NCBI GenBank assembly: GCA_900557195.1
Contig: USRT01000017.1
Coordinates: 1 to 44,427 of the forward strand
Direction: 5' to 3'
From: an uncultured Clostridium sp.
GTDB taxonomy: Bacteria > Bacillota > Clostridia > TANB77 > CAG-508
Length of the DNA: 44,427 nucleotides
Part shown: positions 34,235 to 41,527 of the stretch, in pieces
Position numbering within the stretch: the stretch's first letter is position 1
Layout: every line of letters begins with the position of its first letter
Notes under the pieces: generated by a model
Databases searched by the model: none
What the model saw: the letters and a program-made list of their open reading frames with translations, nothing else
What the model was told of the DNA's origin: nothing
Position numbers and translations under genes: made by a program

Positions 34235-34964
34235 ATGGACAATAATAAGCTAGAAACAATTTCAAATCTATTTGAAGACAAAGAAATTAGAAGTGCATGG
34301 GATAGTGAGAAAGAAGAATATTTTTTAGTGTTGTAGATGTTATAAATGCTTTAACAGATAGTCCAGATCCGAGAAAATATTGGTCTGTATTGAAATTAAG
34401 GTTAAAAAAGAAGGCTCTGAGTTGACTACAAATTGTAGTCGACTGAAATTAAAATCAAAAGATGGTAAATTTTATAATCAAGATGTTCTTGATATAAAAG
34501 AAATTCTAAGACTTATTGAATCAGTTCCTTCACCTAAAGCTGAACCTTTTAAAATGTAGTTAGCAACATTAGGAAAAGAGAGAGTAGATGAAGCATTTGA
34601 CTCAGAGATAGCTGTTAATCGAGAAATAGATTATTATCGTAATAAAGGATACAGTGACAAATGGATTTCAGAGCGATTAAATGGAATATTAAACAGAAAA
34701 AAATTAAGATATAGAGAAGATATTTTAGATAATATTAATGAAGATGAGTTGGTTGATAATTTATTTAGAATAAATCAAACTAAGCAAAAACTTTTAAAAG
34801 ATAATGTATAAGGTGGAAAAGAAGCGAAAGACGCACATTATGAGGTTGGTAAAAAAGTTAGAAAAGCAATTGCAGATATTGGTGGGATGATGCCTGAAGA
34901 AATGCAAACACCTAAAAAGAGTTTAAAGGAACTTGAAAGAGAGAAGAATTGGAGGAAAATATGA
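34235..34964 (+). pseudogene. Decayed BRO-N/DinD-like antirepressor gene
   Basis: The conceptual product resembles phage antirepressor/DinD-like proteins: a BRO N-terminal domain (D-P-R-K-Y-W-S-V-L-K-L-R-L-K-K-E-G-S-E-L-T-T-N-C-S, then S-V-P-S-P-K-A-E-P-F-K), a middle region, and a C terminus with T-H-Y/A-H-Y-E-V-G-K-K-V-R-K-A-I-A-D-I-G-G-M-M-P-E-E. It is broken by loss of one T near 34321-34326, loss of one A near 34404-34409, TAG at 34557-34559 where Trp is expected, and TAA at 34809-34811. Unlike the +1 sites in other genes, these are ordinary decay. A near-perfect 25-bp palindrome lies in it (34420-34444). It is the first cargo of cassette 2; its TGA overlaps the ATG of the HAD gene. The ATG at 34223 is an alternative start. 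Confidence 0.8.
34420..34444. repeat. 25-bp palindrome inside the DinD-like gene
   Basis: Arms AGTTGACTACAA and TTGTAGTCGACT around a central A, one mismatched pair. It encodes E-L-T-T-N-C-S-R-L in the original frame. Confidence 0.85.
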
Positions 34965-35737
34965 AGAATATAAAAGCAATTATTTTAGATCTGGATGGTA
35001 CATTGTTGGATGATAATAAAAAAATAAGTGATAAAACAATAGAGTTTCTAATACAAATTAGAAGAGATATTAAAATAATTCCAGCAAGTGCTAGACAATT
35101 TTGTACAATAAAACCCTATTTGGAAAAATTAGATTTATTAAATGATGATAATTATACAATTTGTTTTAATGGTTCTTTAGTTGTAAGTAATAAAGAAGAT
35201 GAATTATTTTCTTCATACATTGATAAAAATGTAGTTGTAGAAATAGATGATTTTATTTTAGACAATAATATAGATTGGACTTATTATTTGTATGATAATA
35301 GATTATTAAGAAAAGATATTAGTGATATTAAAGAATTTGTAAATAAAAATAATATATATAAGATAGTAGGCATATCAACTCCTGAAGTAATAGATAAAAT
35401 TAGAAATAATTTACCTAAATGTATATTAGATAATTTAGAAATAACAAGTAGTGAATTAAATAGAATAGAATTTGTTAATAAAGGGATGACTAAAGTTAAA
35501 GCAATTGAATTATTATTAAATAAAATAGATATTGACAAAGAAAATGTTGTAGCAATTGGTGATGGCGATAATGATATAGATATGATAAAATATGTTGGCT
35601 GTGGAATAGCAATGTTAAATTCACCAAAAATAGTAAAAGAAAATGCTGATATAGTTACAAAATACTCTAATAATGAAGATGGTGTTTATTATGCAATTAA
35701 GGAAATATTAAGTGAAGGAAGTGATGGTAATGAGTAA
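34961..35737 (+). CDS. HAD superfamily phosphatase, Cof-like (cassette 2)
   Basis: 258-residue phosphatase of the HAD superfamily. Motif I D-L-D-G-T-L-L-D (residues 9-16), motif II P-A-S-A-R-Q, motif III Lys in G-M-T-K-V-K-A, motif IV G-D-G-D-N-D-I-D-M. The cap domain between motifs II and III is of the Cof type. ATG 34961 follows GGAGG at 34951-34955 and overlaps the stop of the DinD-like pseudogene (ATGA), so the two genes were coupled. It is the second cargo gene of cassette 2; the rbgA-start remnant 2 overlaps its last codons. It differs clearly in sequence from the HAD gene at 9649. Substrate unknown. Confidence 0.85.
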   Translation: MKNIKAIILDLDGTLLDDNKKISDKTIEFLIQIRRDIKIIPASARQFCTIKPYLEKLDLLNDDNYTICFNGSLVVSNKEDELFSSYIDKNVVVEIDDFILDNNIDWTYYLYDNRLLRKDISDIKEFVNKNNIYKIVGISTPEVIDKIRNNLPKCILDNLEITSSELNRIEFVNKGMTKVKAIELLLNKIDIDKENVVAIGDGDNDIDMIKYVGCGIAMLNSPKIVKENADIVTKYSNNEDGVYYAIKEILSEGSDGNE

Positions 35738-35786
35738 CGAACAAAATGCGACAAAAACTAACATAAATTGGGGTATCGGCATTTAA
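35730..35786 (+). pseudogene. rbgA 5' remnant 2
   Basis: ATG 35730 with AAGGAAGTGA upstream gives M-S-N-E-Q-N-A-T-K-T-N-I-N-W-G-I-G-I then TAA. It matches the leader and N-I-N-W-Y-P-G-H of intact rbgA up to the Gly, where the cassette 3 left end takes over. It overlaps the end of the HAD gene. Confidence 0.85.
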
Positions 35787-35862
35787 GAAAACCCTATTTC
35801 AAAGTGCTAAAAAATCAACATTTATGAAAAAAAGATTATTACATTTTTGGACAAAAAATTAT
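35781..35862 (+). repeat. Left end of cassette 3
   Basis: Begins ATTTAAGAAAAC directly after the rbgA remnant and contains GATTATTACATTTTTGGAC at 35834-35852. Both motifs, at nearly the same spacing, occur at the left end of cassette 4 (37176-37257). Confidence 0.8.
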
Positions 35863-35878
35863 AAAAAAGGAAGTAATT

Positions 35879-36518
35879 ATGGAAAAAGATAATAATGATA
35901 TAATGATATATGAAGACAAAGATGGTATTACAAAAGTAAATGTTAAATTTTGTGATGAAGATTTATGGATTACTAAATATCAATTAGCAGATATATATAA
36001 TACTACAAGGCAAAATATAGAACAACATATAAAAAACATATATCAAGATAAAGAATTAAGTGAGAATTCAACTTGCAAGAATTTCTTGCAAGTTCAAAAA
36101 GAAGGTAACAGAGAGGTAAAAAGAAACATAGATCATTATAATTTAGATATGATAATTGCCCTAGGATATCGTGTTCAATCAGAAGTAGCAGTACGATTTA
36201 GAATATGGGCAACACAAAGGTTACATGAATACATACAAAAAGGTTTTGCAATGGATGATGAGAGATTATGTTACAATAGATGATGTTAAAATTGCTAAGA
36301 ATTATTTATCTGAAATAGAACTACAAAGACTTAATCTATTAGTATCACAATTTTTAGATTATGCAGAATTACAAGCCTTAGAACAAAGAACAATGAAAAT
36401 GACAGATTGGATAGAAGAACTAGATAATCAAATATTATTAAATAGAAGAAAAATATTAGAAGGTAATGGCAAGATATCACACGAAGAAGCAATAAAAATT
36501 ATAAAGGAGTTTTTATGA
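35879..36518 (+). pseudogene. RhuM family gene with a large internal deletion
   Basis: RhuM/virulence-RhuM proteins are antirepressor-like proteins of mobile elements, about 330 residues long. The first frame (35879-36283) gives the typical start L-W-I-T-K-Y-Q-L-A-D-I-Y-N-T-T-R-Q-N-I-E-Q-H-I, E-G-N-R-E-V-K-R and H-Y-N-L-D-M-I-I-A-L-G-Y-R-V up to F-A-M-D-D-E-R-L. Then it jumps, in another frame, to the C-terminal part V-T-I-D-D-V-K-I-A-K-N-Y-L and M-T-D-W-I-E-E-L-D. About 120-140 middle residues are missing and the frame is lost at the junction near 36268. A perfect 25-bp palindrome lies in the first part (36070-36094). It is the first cargo of cassette 3; the Sel1 gene overlaps its end by four bases. 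Confidence 0.8.
36070..36094. repeat. Perfect 25-bp palindrome inside the RhuM-like gene
   Basis: Arms AACTTGCAAGAA and TTCTTGCAAGTT around a central T. It encodes S-T-C-K-N-F-L-Q-V, a segment present in many RhuM proteins. Confidence 0.9.
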
Positions 36519-37099
36519 ATATAATAAAATTTAATTTAGATGAAATTAAACAAAAACATGATGGATTTTCGTACTATATTTTAGGTAGAAGTTATGATTT
36601 AGAAGAAAATGGTGTAACTCAAAATTATGATGAAGCTTTAAAATGGTATGAAAAAGGAGATAATATAGATTATCCATTATGTACATATTCTTTAGGAATT
36701 TCTTATGAACTAGGTTTAGGAAATGCTTTACCAATAGATAAAGAAAAAGGAAATAAACTATTAGAGAGAGCATACCCAAGAATTATGCAACTATTAAACT
36801 CACAAGATATAGATGAAACTGAAAGAGTTTATGCAAAATTTGTTATGGGTGCATATTATTACTTTGGCTTAGGTAATATATCGCAAGACCATAAAAGAGC
36901 ATTTGAAATAATTAAAGAATGTGCTGATGAAGGACATATAGCTGCAATTTATGATTTAGGCGCAAATTTTTATTATAATGGTAATGGCACACAAAAAGAT
37001 ATTAAACTCTCAGAACATTATTTAAAAATTGCAAAAGAAGCGGGACTAAAGAGGGCAATAGAAAAATATAAAGAATATGATTTTGATTATGAAAGATAA
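36515..37099 (+). CDS. Sel1-repeat protein
   Basis: 194-residue protein of Sel1-like (TPR-related) repeats, which mediate protein-protein contacts. Repeats are visible as A-L-K-W-Y-E-K-G...A-x-Y-x-L-G-x-x-Y-x-x-G-x-G patterns: Y-S-L-G-I-S-Y-E-L-G-L-G, F-V-M-G-A-Y-Y-Y-F-G-L-G-N, and Y-D-L-G-A-N-F-Y-Y-N-G-N-G-T. No signal peptide is seen, so it is cytosolic. ATG 36515 overlaps the stop of the RhuM-like frame (ATGA), and GGAG precedes it. It is the second cargo gene of cassette 3 and ends about 17 bases before the rbgA remnant 3. Its partner is unknown; such proteins often accompany toxins or antirepressors. Confidence 0.85.
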   Translation: MNIIKFNLDEIKQKHDGFSYYILGRSYDLEENGVTQNYDEALKWYEKGDNIDYPLCTYSLGISYELGLGNALPIDKEKGNKLLERAYPRIMQLLNSQDIDETERVYAKFVMGAYYYFGLGNISQDHKRAFEIIKECADEGHIAAIYDLGANFYYNGNGTQKDIKLSEHYLKIAKEAGLKRAIEKYKEYDFDYER

Positions 37100-37115
37100 A
37101 AAGAAGGTGAAAATA

Positions 37116-37181
37116 ATACAAGAAAATAATAAGGAAAAAGAGTTTTCTAAAATGTCGATATCATGGTATAGGGGTATTTAA
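37116..37181 (+). pseudogene. rbgA 5' remnant 3 (start codon ATA)
   Basis: GAAGGTGAAAATAATA is the rbgA ribosome binding site and start region with ATG changed to ATA; the frame reads Q-E-N-N-K-E-K-E-F-S-K-M-S-I-S-W-Y-R-G-I then TAA. It aligns with intact rbgA up to W-Y-x-G and then turns into the cassette 4 left end. Confidence 0.8.
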
Positions 37182-37257
37182 GAAAACTCAAGCTAAAAGT
37201 ACTGAAAAATAAACGTTTTTTCTAAAAAGATTATTACATTTTTGGACTAAAATTAGA
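37176..37257 (+). repeat. Left end of cassette 4
   Basis: Begins ATTTAAGAAAAC after the rbgA remnant, contains TGAAAAATAA also found at the left end of cassette 2 (about 34130), and GATTATTACATTTTTGGAC at 37229-37247, identical to cassette 3. Confidence 0.8.
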
Positions 37258-37275
37258 ATAAAGAAGGGAGTATGC

Positions 37276-38118
37276 ATGAGTAATAAAATTATAGAAGTTC
37301 AAAATATTAAAGTAAATATAGCTAATATAAATGATAATGATTATATTTGTATTTCTGATTTTGGAAAATATAAGGAAGGAAAGTCAAAAGCAGATGACAT
37401 TATAAGAAATTGGTTAAGAAATAGAATCACTTTGGAATTTTTAGGAACATGGGAGTCAATTTATAATCCAAATTTTAATTCCGTCGAATTCGACGGGTTT
37501 AGAAAAAGTGCAGGACTTCATACATTTACTTTGAGTGTTACTGAATGGTGTGAAAAAACAAATGCTATTGGCATATATTCAAAACGTGGTAAATATGGTG
37601 GAACATATGCACATAAGGATATTGCATTTGAATTTGCTTCTGCAATAAGTCCAGTGTTTAAATTATATTTAATAAAAGAATTTGAAAGGTTAAAACAACT
37701 AGAAAATCAAAATAGAGAATGGGATGTAAAAAGAATATTAACAAAGAATAATTATTTGATACATACTGATGCAATTAAAAATTACATATTACCAGATAAT
37801 GATTTTTATAAAAATAGAGAATGGTTAAAATATGCTGAAGAAGCTGATATATTAAATGTTGTAATATTTAATACAACTGCTAAAAAGTGGAGAGAACTTA
37901 ATCCTGACTTAGCTAAAAATTCTAATATTAGAGATTATGCAACAATTAATGAATTAACAGTATTATCTAATTTAGAATCGCATAATGCAGAATTAATTAA
38001 AGAAGAAAAAAGCAAAGAAGAAAGATTTGAAATATTAAGTAAGATTGCAAAATATCAATTAGATATACTTAACAATGCCGAAAAAATAAAATTGTTAGGA
38101 GATATGAAAGACAATTAA
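37276..38118 (+). CDS. KilA-N domain protein
   Basis: 280-residue protein with an N-terminal KilA-N DNA-binding domain, as in phage antirepressors: Y-I-C-I-S-D-F-G-K-Y, I-I-R-N-W-L-R-N-R-I-T-L-E-F-L-G-T-W-E, then G-L-H-T-F-T-L-S-V-T-E-W and G-K-Y-G-G-T-Y-A-H-K-D-I-A-F-E-F-A-S-A-I-S-P-V-F-K-L-Y-L-I-K-E-F. The C-terminal half is helical and carries regions like those of DUF-type extensions in bacterial KilA-N proteins. ATG 37276 follows AGAAGGGAG. A perfect 16-bp palindrome lies in codons for N-S-V-E-F-D-G. It is the first gene of cassette 4 and, unlike the DinD- and RhuM-like genes, intact; the cassette is therefore probably the youngest. The ATPase gene follows after 12 bases. Confidence 0.85.
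   Translation: MSNKIIEVQNIKVNIANINDNDYICISDFGKYKEGKSKADDIIRNWLRNRITLEFLGTWESIYNPNFNSVEFDGFRKSAGLHTFTLSVTEWCEKTNAIGIYSKRGKYGGTYAHKDIAFEFASAISPVFKLYLIKEFERLKQLENQNREWDVKRILTKNNYLIHTDAIKNYILPDNDFYKNREWLKYAEEADILNVVIFNTTAKKWRELNPDLAKNSNIRDYATINELTVLSNLESHNAELIKEEKSKEERFEILSKIAKYQLDILNNAEKIKLLGDMKDN
37481..37496. repeat. Perfect 16-bp palindrome inside the KilA-N gene
   Basis: CCGTCGAATTCGACGG. One base differs from the intergenic palindrome at 34200-34215. It is notably GC-rich for this region. Confidence 0.9.
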
Positions 38119-38130
38119 AAGGAGTAAAAT

Positions 38131-39708
38131 ATGTTTAAAATAAGAAAAATAAAATTTGAGAATCATCCAATTTTAAAAGATTTAGAATTGAATTTTTGTG
38201 ATTCAAATGGAAATACAATAGATACAATTATTTTAGCAGGAGAAAATGGCACAGGGAAAAGTACAATACTTAATGAGTTGTATAAGGTTGCTTCACATAC
38301 TGTAAATGTTCCTATGGAAGTTGAGTTTGAGGATGATGGTAATTCCATATTTAAGTTTAAATATTACTTTAAAGAAATTAATAATATGAAGCATATTTTG
38401 GCTAAGACCTCAAATGGAATTGAATATTTTGAAACAAGTAATGATTTTAAAAGTAAATATAATTTTAATGGTATATTTTCAGATGTTGATATTAATTTTA
38501 ATGCTAATAATTTATCATCAGTTACTAGTTTAAATTTAGATATACAAAAATCTAGTTATAGATCTTCTAATGATTTACCAACTAAAATGAATCAATTATT
38601 AATAGATGTACAAGCATTAGATGATGCGGAAATAGCTAAAGAAGTTAGAAAAAATCCTAATATACCTTATAAAGATATTGCCATAGGCGAAAGAATGTCT
38701 AGATTTACCAATGCATTTAATAAAATGTTTGAAAATTTATCATATAGTCATATTGAAAATGTTGATTCACATAAATCAATTATTTTTGAAAAATATGGAT
38801 TTCCAGTAGCTATTGATAAGTTAAGTTCTGGAGAAAAGCAAATTGTATATAGAGGTTCATTTTTATTAAAAGATATAAATGCAATGAATGGTGCTTTTGT
38901 TTTTATAGATGAGCCAGAAATAAGTATGCATCCAAATTGGCAATCAAAAGTAATGAATTTCTATAAAGACATATTTACAGATAATAGTGGAAAACAAACA
39001 TCTCAAATTTTTGCTGTAACACATTCGCCATTTATAATACACAATGATAATAGGATAAATGATAAAGTTATTGTACTAGAAAGAAATGCTGTAGGAGATA
39101 TAATTGTAAAAGATAGACCAGAATATTTCAAATGCGATTCTGTTGAAGTTGTAAAAGATGCTTTTTCTATAAACTATTTTAGTCCAAATGAGTCTATAGT
39201 TTATTTAGAAGGAAGAACTGATGAAAAATATTTTAATAAAGCAGTAGAAGTCTTTGATATAAAAACACCATTTAAATTTAAATGGATTGGATATACAGAT
39301 GAAAATGATAATGAATTGAACACAGGTTATAAAAATTTAAATAATGCATTTAATTTTTTAATTTCTCAAAATTTACAATACAAAAATGTTTGTTTATATG
39401 ATTGTGATACTAATAAGCCAGATGAAGAAAAAAATAACATATTTATAAGATGCATTCCCAAATATGAAAATATTAAGAATATAAAAAAAGGAATAGAAAA
39501 TGCTTTAATATTAGATGAAGTTGATATGGATTCATTTTATGAAAAAAAACAGAAAGAGGGAGATTATGGAGAAATTACGACCATAAGTGAATTTAAAAAG
39601 ATGGATTTTTGCAATTATATATGTGCATTGGATAATGAAAGTTTAAAAAAGATAATGAGTAATTTAAAAGAGGTTATTGATTTATTATTAGATATATTTA
39701 GAAACTAG
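38131..39708 (+). CDS. AAA ATPase with C-terminal TOPRIM/DUF4435-like domain
   Basis: 525-residue ATPase of the OLD/AAA_15-like type. Visible: Walker A A-G-E-N-G-T-G-K-S-T (about residues 37-46), ABC-like signature L-S-S-G-E-K-Q, Walker B A-F-V-F-I-D-E-P-E-I-S-M-H-P, and H-loop V-T-H-S-P. After residue 350 follows a second domain starting S-I-V-Y-L-E-G-R-T-D-E-K-Y-F-N-K-A, which looks like the Glu of a TOPRIM or DUF4435 domain, with V-C-L-Y-D-C-D-T-N later as the Asp motif. ATPase-TOPRIM pairs or fusions of this kind act in antiphage systems such as OLD nucleases, Gabija and PARIS. It follows the KilA-N gene by 12 bases with GGAG. A defence role is an inference. Confidence 0.75.
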   Translation: MFKIRKIKFENHPILKDLELNFCDSNGNTIDTIILAGENGTGKSTILNELYKVASHTVNVPMEVEFEDDGNSIFKFKYYFKEINNMKHILAKTSNGIEYFETSNDFKSKYNFNGIFSDVDINFNANNLSSVTSLNLDIQKSSYRSSNDLPTKMNQLLIDVQALDDAEIAKEVRKNPNIPYKDIAIGERMSRFTNAFNKMFENLSYSHIENVDSHKSIIFEKYGFPVAIDKLSSGEKQIVYRGSFLLKDINAMNGAFVFIDEPEISMHPNWQSKVMNFYKDIFTDNSGKQTSQIFAVTHSPFIIHNDNRINDKVIVLERNAVGDIIVKDRPEYFKCDSVEVVKDAFSINYFSPNESIVYLEGRTDEKYFNKAVEVFDIKTPFKFKWIGYTDENDNELNTGYKNLNNAFNFLISQNLQYKNVCLYDCDTNKPDEEKNNIFIRCIPKYENIKNIKKGIENALILDEVDMDSFYEKKQKEGDYGEITTISEFKKMDFCNYICALDNESLKKIMSNLKEVIDLLLDIFRN

Positions 39709-39738
39709 AAATTATTAATAGTAAAGAAGGTGAAATAG

Positions 39739-40681
39739 ATGATTAAAAATAACAAGAAAAATGTAAATAATGACACAGACGAAAATATGTTAAAAATGAA
39801 CATCAACTGGTATCCAGGCCATATGGCAAAAACCAAAAGACAGATTATAGAAGATTTAAAATTAATAGATATAGTAGTGGAAGTTTTAGATGCAAGAATA
39901 CCTATATCTAGTCAAAATCCAGATGTAAGAGAATATACAAAAGAAAAGAAAAAAATAATGGTATTAAATAAAAGTGATTTAGCAAATGAGATAGAGACAA
40001 AAAAATGGGTAAAATATTTTAATAAACAAGGAATATCTGCAATAATAACAGATGCAAATAGTGGAAAAGGAATAAATGAAGTAATCTTAGAAATAAAAAA
40101 TATAGCTAAACAAAATCAAGAAAAATATGTAAATAAAGGAAGAATTGGAAAATCTGTTAGAGTATTAATTCTTGGAATACCAAATGTAGGGAAGTCTTCT
40201 TTTATTAATCGTATAACTAAAAAATCTTCTATGCAAGTGGGCAACAGACCAGGTGTCACAAGACAAAAACAATGGATTAGATTAGCAGATGGAATAGAAT
40301 TAATGGATACACCAGGTGTACTTTGGCCCAAATTTGAATCAGAAGAAGTTGCACTTAATTTAGCATATACAGGAACAATAAAAGATGATATATTAGAAAA
40401 AGTTGAAGTAGCATTCAGACTTTTAGAATATTTAATAGAAAATTATTCAAATAATGTAATAGAAAGATATAAAATAGATAAACAAGAATTAGATAATATA
40501 ATGAAACAAGATATAGAAGAAAATGATAAAATATATGAAGTAATGAGGCTTATTGCAAAAAAAAGAGGGGCAATTCTTTCTGGGCGGAAGAATTGATGAT
40601 GAAAAGATATCACGAATATTATTAGATGAGTTTAGAAGCGGAAAGTTAGGAAAAATAACGTTAGAAATAGTTAGAATATAG
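39739..40681 (+). CDS. rbgA: Ribosome biogenesis GTPase RbgA (YlqF) with one +1 site
   Basis: RbgA is a circularly permuted GTPase needed for late 50S assembly. The restored 313-residue protein has N-W-Y-P-G-H-M-A-K (residues 23-31), G4 L-N-K-S-D-L, G1 G-I-P-N-V-G-K-S-S, G2 and G3 (P-G-V-T-R, D-T-P-G-V-L-W-P) in permuted order and the C-terminal ANTAR-like domain. A 19-residue Asn/Lys-rich leader precedes the usual start; ATG 39739 has AAGGTGA. The extra C at 40585 (GGG-C-GGA) gives an in-frame CGG; the unshifted frame stops three codons on, losing the C-terminal 32 residues. Upstream lie four partial copies of its 5' end with cargo between them. It is followed by mrnC, also in 50S/23S maturation. 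Confidence 0.9.
40585..40588 (+). other. CGGN +1 site 8 (rbgA)
   Basis: Context GGG-C-GGA. Skipping the C at 40585 restores I-L-S-G-G-R-I-D-D-E-K-I-S-R, the conserved RbgA C-terminal region. Confidence 0.85.
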
Positions 40682-40690
40682 GAGGTAAAT

Positions 40691-41086
40691 TTGATAGAAT
40701 TAATAGAAAGAGAAAAAAATGAAGTAGATGTTAATTTGTTATCACCACTTACTTGGGCATATGTTGGAGATAGTGTATATGAATTATTTATAAGGACAAG
40801 GTTAATAAACAAAACAAAATTAAAACCACATAAATTACATATAGAATCAATAAAATATGTAAAGGCAAAAGCACAAGCAGATATATTAAAGAAAATAGAT
40901 GTAAATCTAACAGAAGAGGAAAAAGATATAGTAAGAAGAGGTAGAAATGCAGAAAATCATCACTTACCTAAAAATGCAAATGTAGAAGATTATATGTATT
41001 CAACAGCTTTTGAAGCACTGATTGGATATTTATATTTAACTAAAAAAGACAAGCGATTAAAAGAAATTTTAAATATGTGCGTATAA
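40691..41086 (+). CDS. mrnC: Mini-ribonuclease III
   Basis: Mini-III is an RNase III catalytic domain without the dsRNA-binding domain; it matures 23S rRNA in Firmicutes. The 131-residue protein has L-S-P-L-T-W-A-Y-V-G-D-S-V-Y-E-L-F-I-R (metal-binding Asp and Glu), the K-A-K-A-Q-A-D-I-L helix, R-R-G-R-N-A-E and Y-S-T-A-F-E-A-L-I-G-Y-L-Y-L, all family hallmarks. The start is TTG 40691 after GGAGGT, nine bases after the restored stop of rbgA. Reading through the rbgA +1 site would place the two genes in tight operon spacing, further support for the restored frame. Confidence 0.95.
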   Translation: MIELIEREKNEVDVNLLSPLTWAYVGDSVYELFIRTRLINKTKLKPHKLHIESIKYVKAKAQADILKKIDVNLTEEEKDIVRRGRNAENHHLPKNANVEDYMYSTAFEALIGYLYLTKKDKRLKEILNMCV

Positions 41087-41090
41087 AATA

Positions 41091-41120
41091 TTGACGAAAA
41101 TATAAAAAGTGTGTTATAAA
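41091..41120 (+). promoter_or_regulatory. Promoter of tRNA-Glu
   Basis: TTGACG at 41091-41096 and TATAAA at 41115-41120 with 18-base spacing, 20 bases before the tRNA. Confidence 0.65.
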
Positions 41121-41140
41121 TAATAAGTACACTTTTTAAT

Positions 41141-41215
41141 GGCCCGTTGGTCAAGCGGTTAAGACGCAGCCCTCTCAAGGCTGAATCATGGGTTCGATTC
41201 CCGTACGGGTCACCA
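41141..41215 (+). tRNA. tRNA-Glu (CTC)
   Basis: Full cloverleaf: acceptor GGCCCGT / ACGGGTC (one G-T pair), anticodon stem CAGCC / GGCTG around loop CTCTCAA with anticodon CTC, T loop TTCGATT, encoded CCA. In an AT-rich genome tRNA-Glu usually reads via TTC, so a CTC isoacceptor is an extra gene. Confidence 0.95.
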
Positions 41216-41271
41216 AAACGTTTCAAAAACGAACTTTACGTTTGAAGAACGGTTTAGTTCACCAAAAATAT

Positions 41272-41316
41272 AAACACACAGTCCTTTTATTTCAAGGGAT
41301 TGTGTGTTTTTGTGTG
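41272..41316 (+). terminator. Terminator downstream of tRNA-Glu
   Basis: AAACACACAGTCC pairs with GGATTGTGTGTTT (one G-T pair), then T-rich sequence. Between the tRNA and this hairpin the motif TCACCAAAA of the tRNA 3' end is repeated (41258-41267 region). The remaining 41317-41527 shows nothing. Confidence 0.8.
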
Positions 41317-41527
41317 TGCTAAGGCAATAGTAATGCAATAAATCTTTTAATTTAGTCTATTATAAATTTCGACCTTACTATTTTATAGAATATAATGTAA
41401 GACTTAATCTAATTTTTCTGGTTTTAATGAAATCTCCTAAAAATCAAAATAAAACATTATTTTTTGTAATATACAAGCACAAAAATAAATATAAAAAATA
41501 AAATGTAAATAGGAGGAGAGGTAAAAC

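Noticed and set aside
35770..35786. CGG in rbgA remnant 2 (ATC-GGC) as a tenth +1 site
   Set aside because: It aligns without gaps to remnant 3, the CGG is not in frame (ATC then GGC), and no frame change is needed.
34235..36518. DinD-like and RhuM-like genes as further recoded genes
   Set aside because: Their lesions are homopolymer base losses, in-frame stops and a large deletion, none with the CGGN form; they are ordinary pseudogenes.
41205..41270. Repeated TCACCAAAA after tRNA-Glu as an attachment site
   Set aside because: Only nine bases, with about 50 bases between the copies and no room for an element; could be chance.
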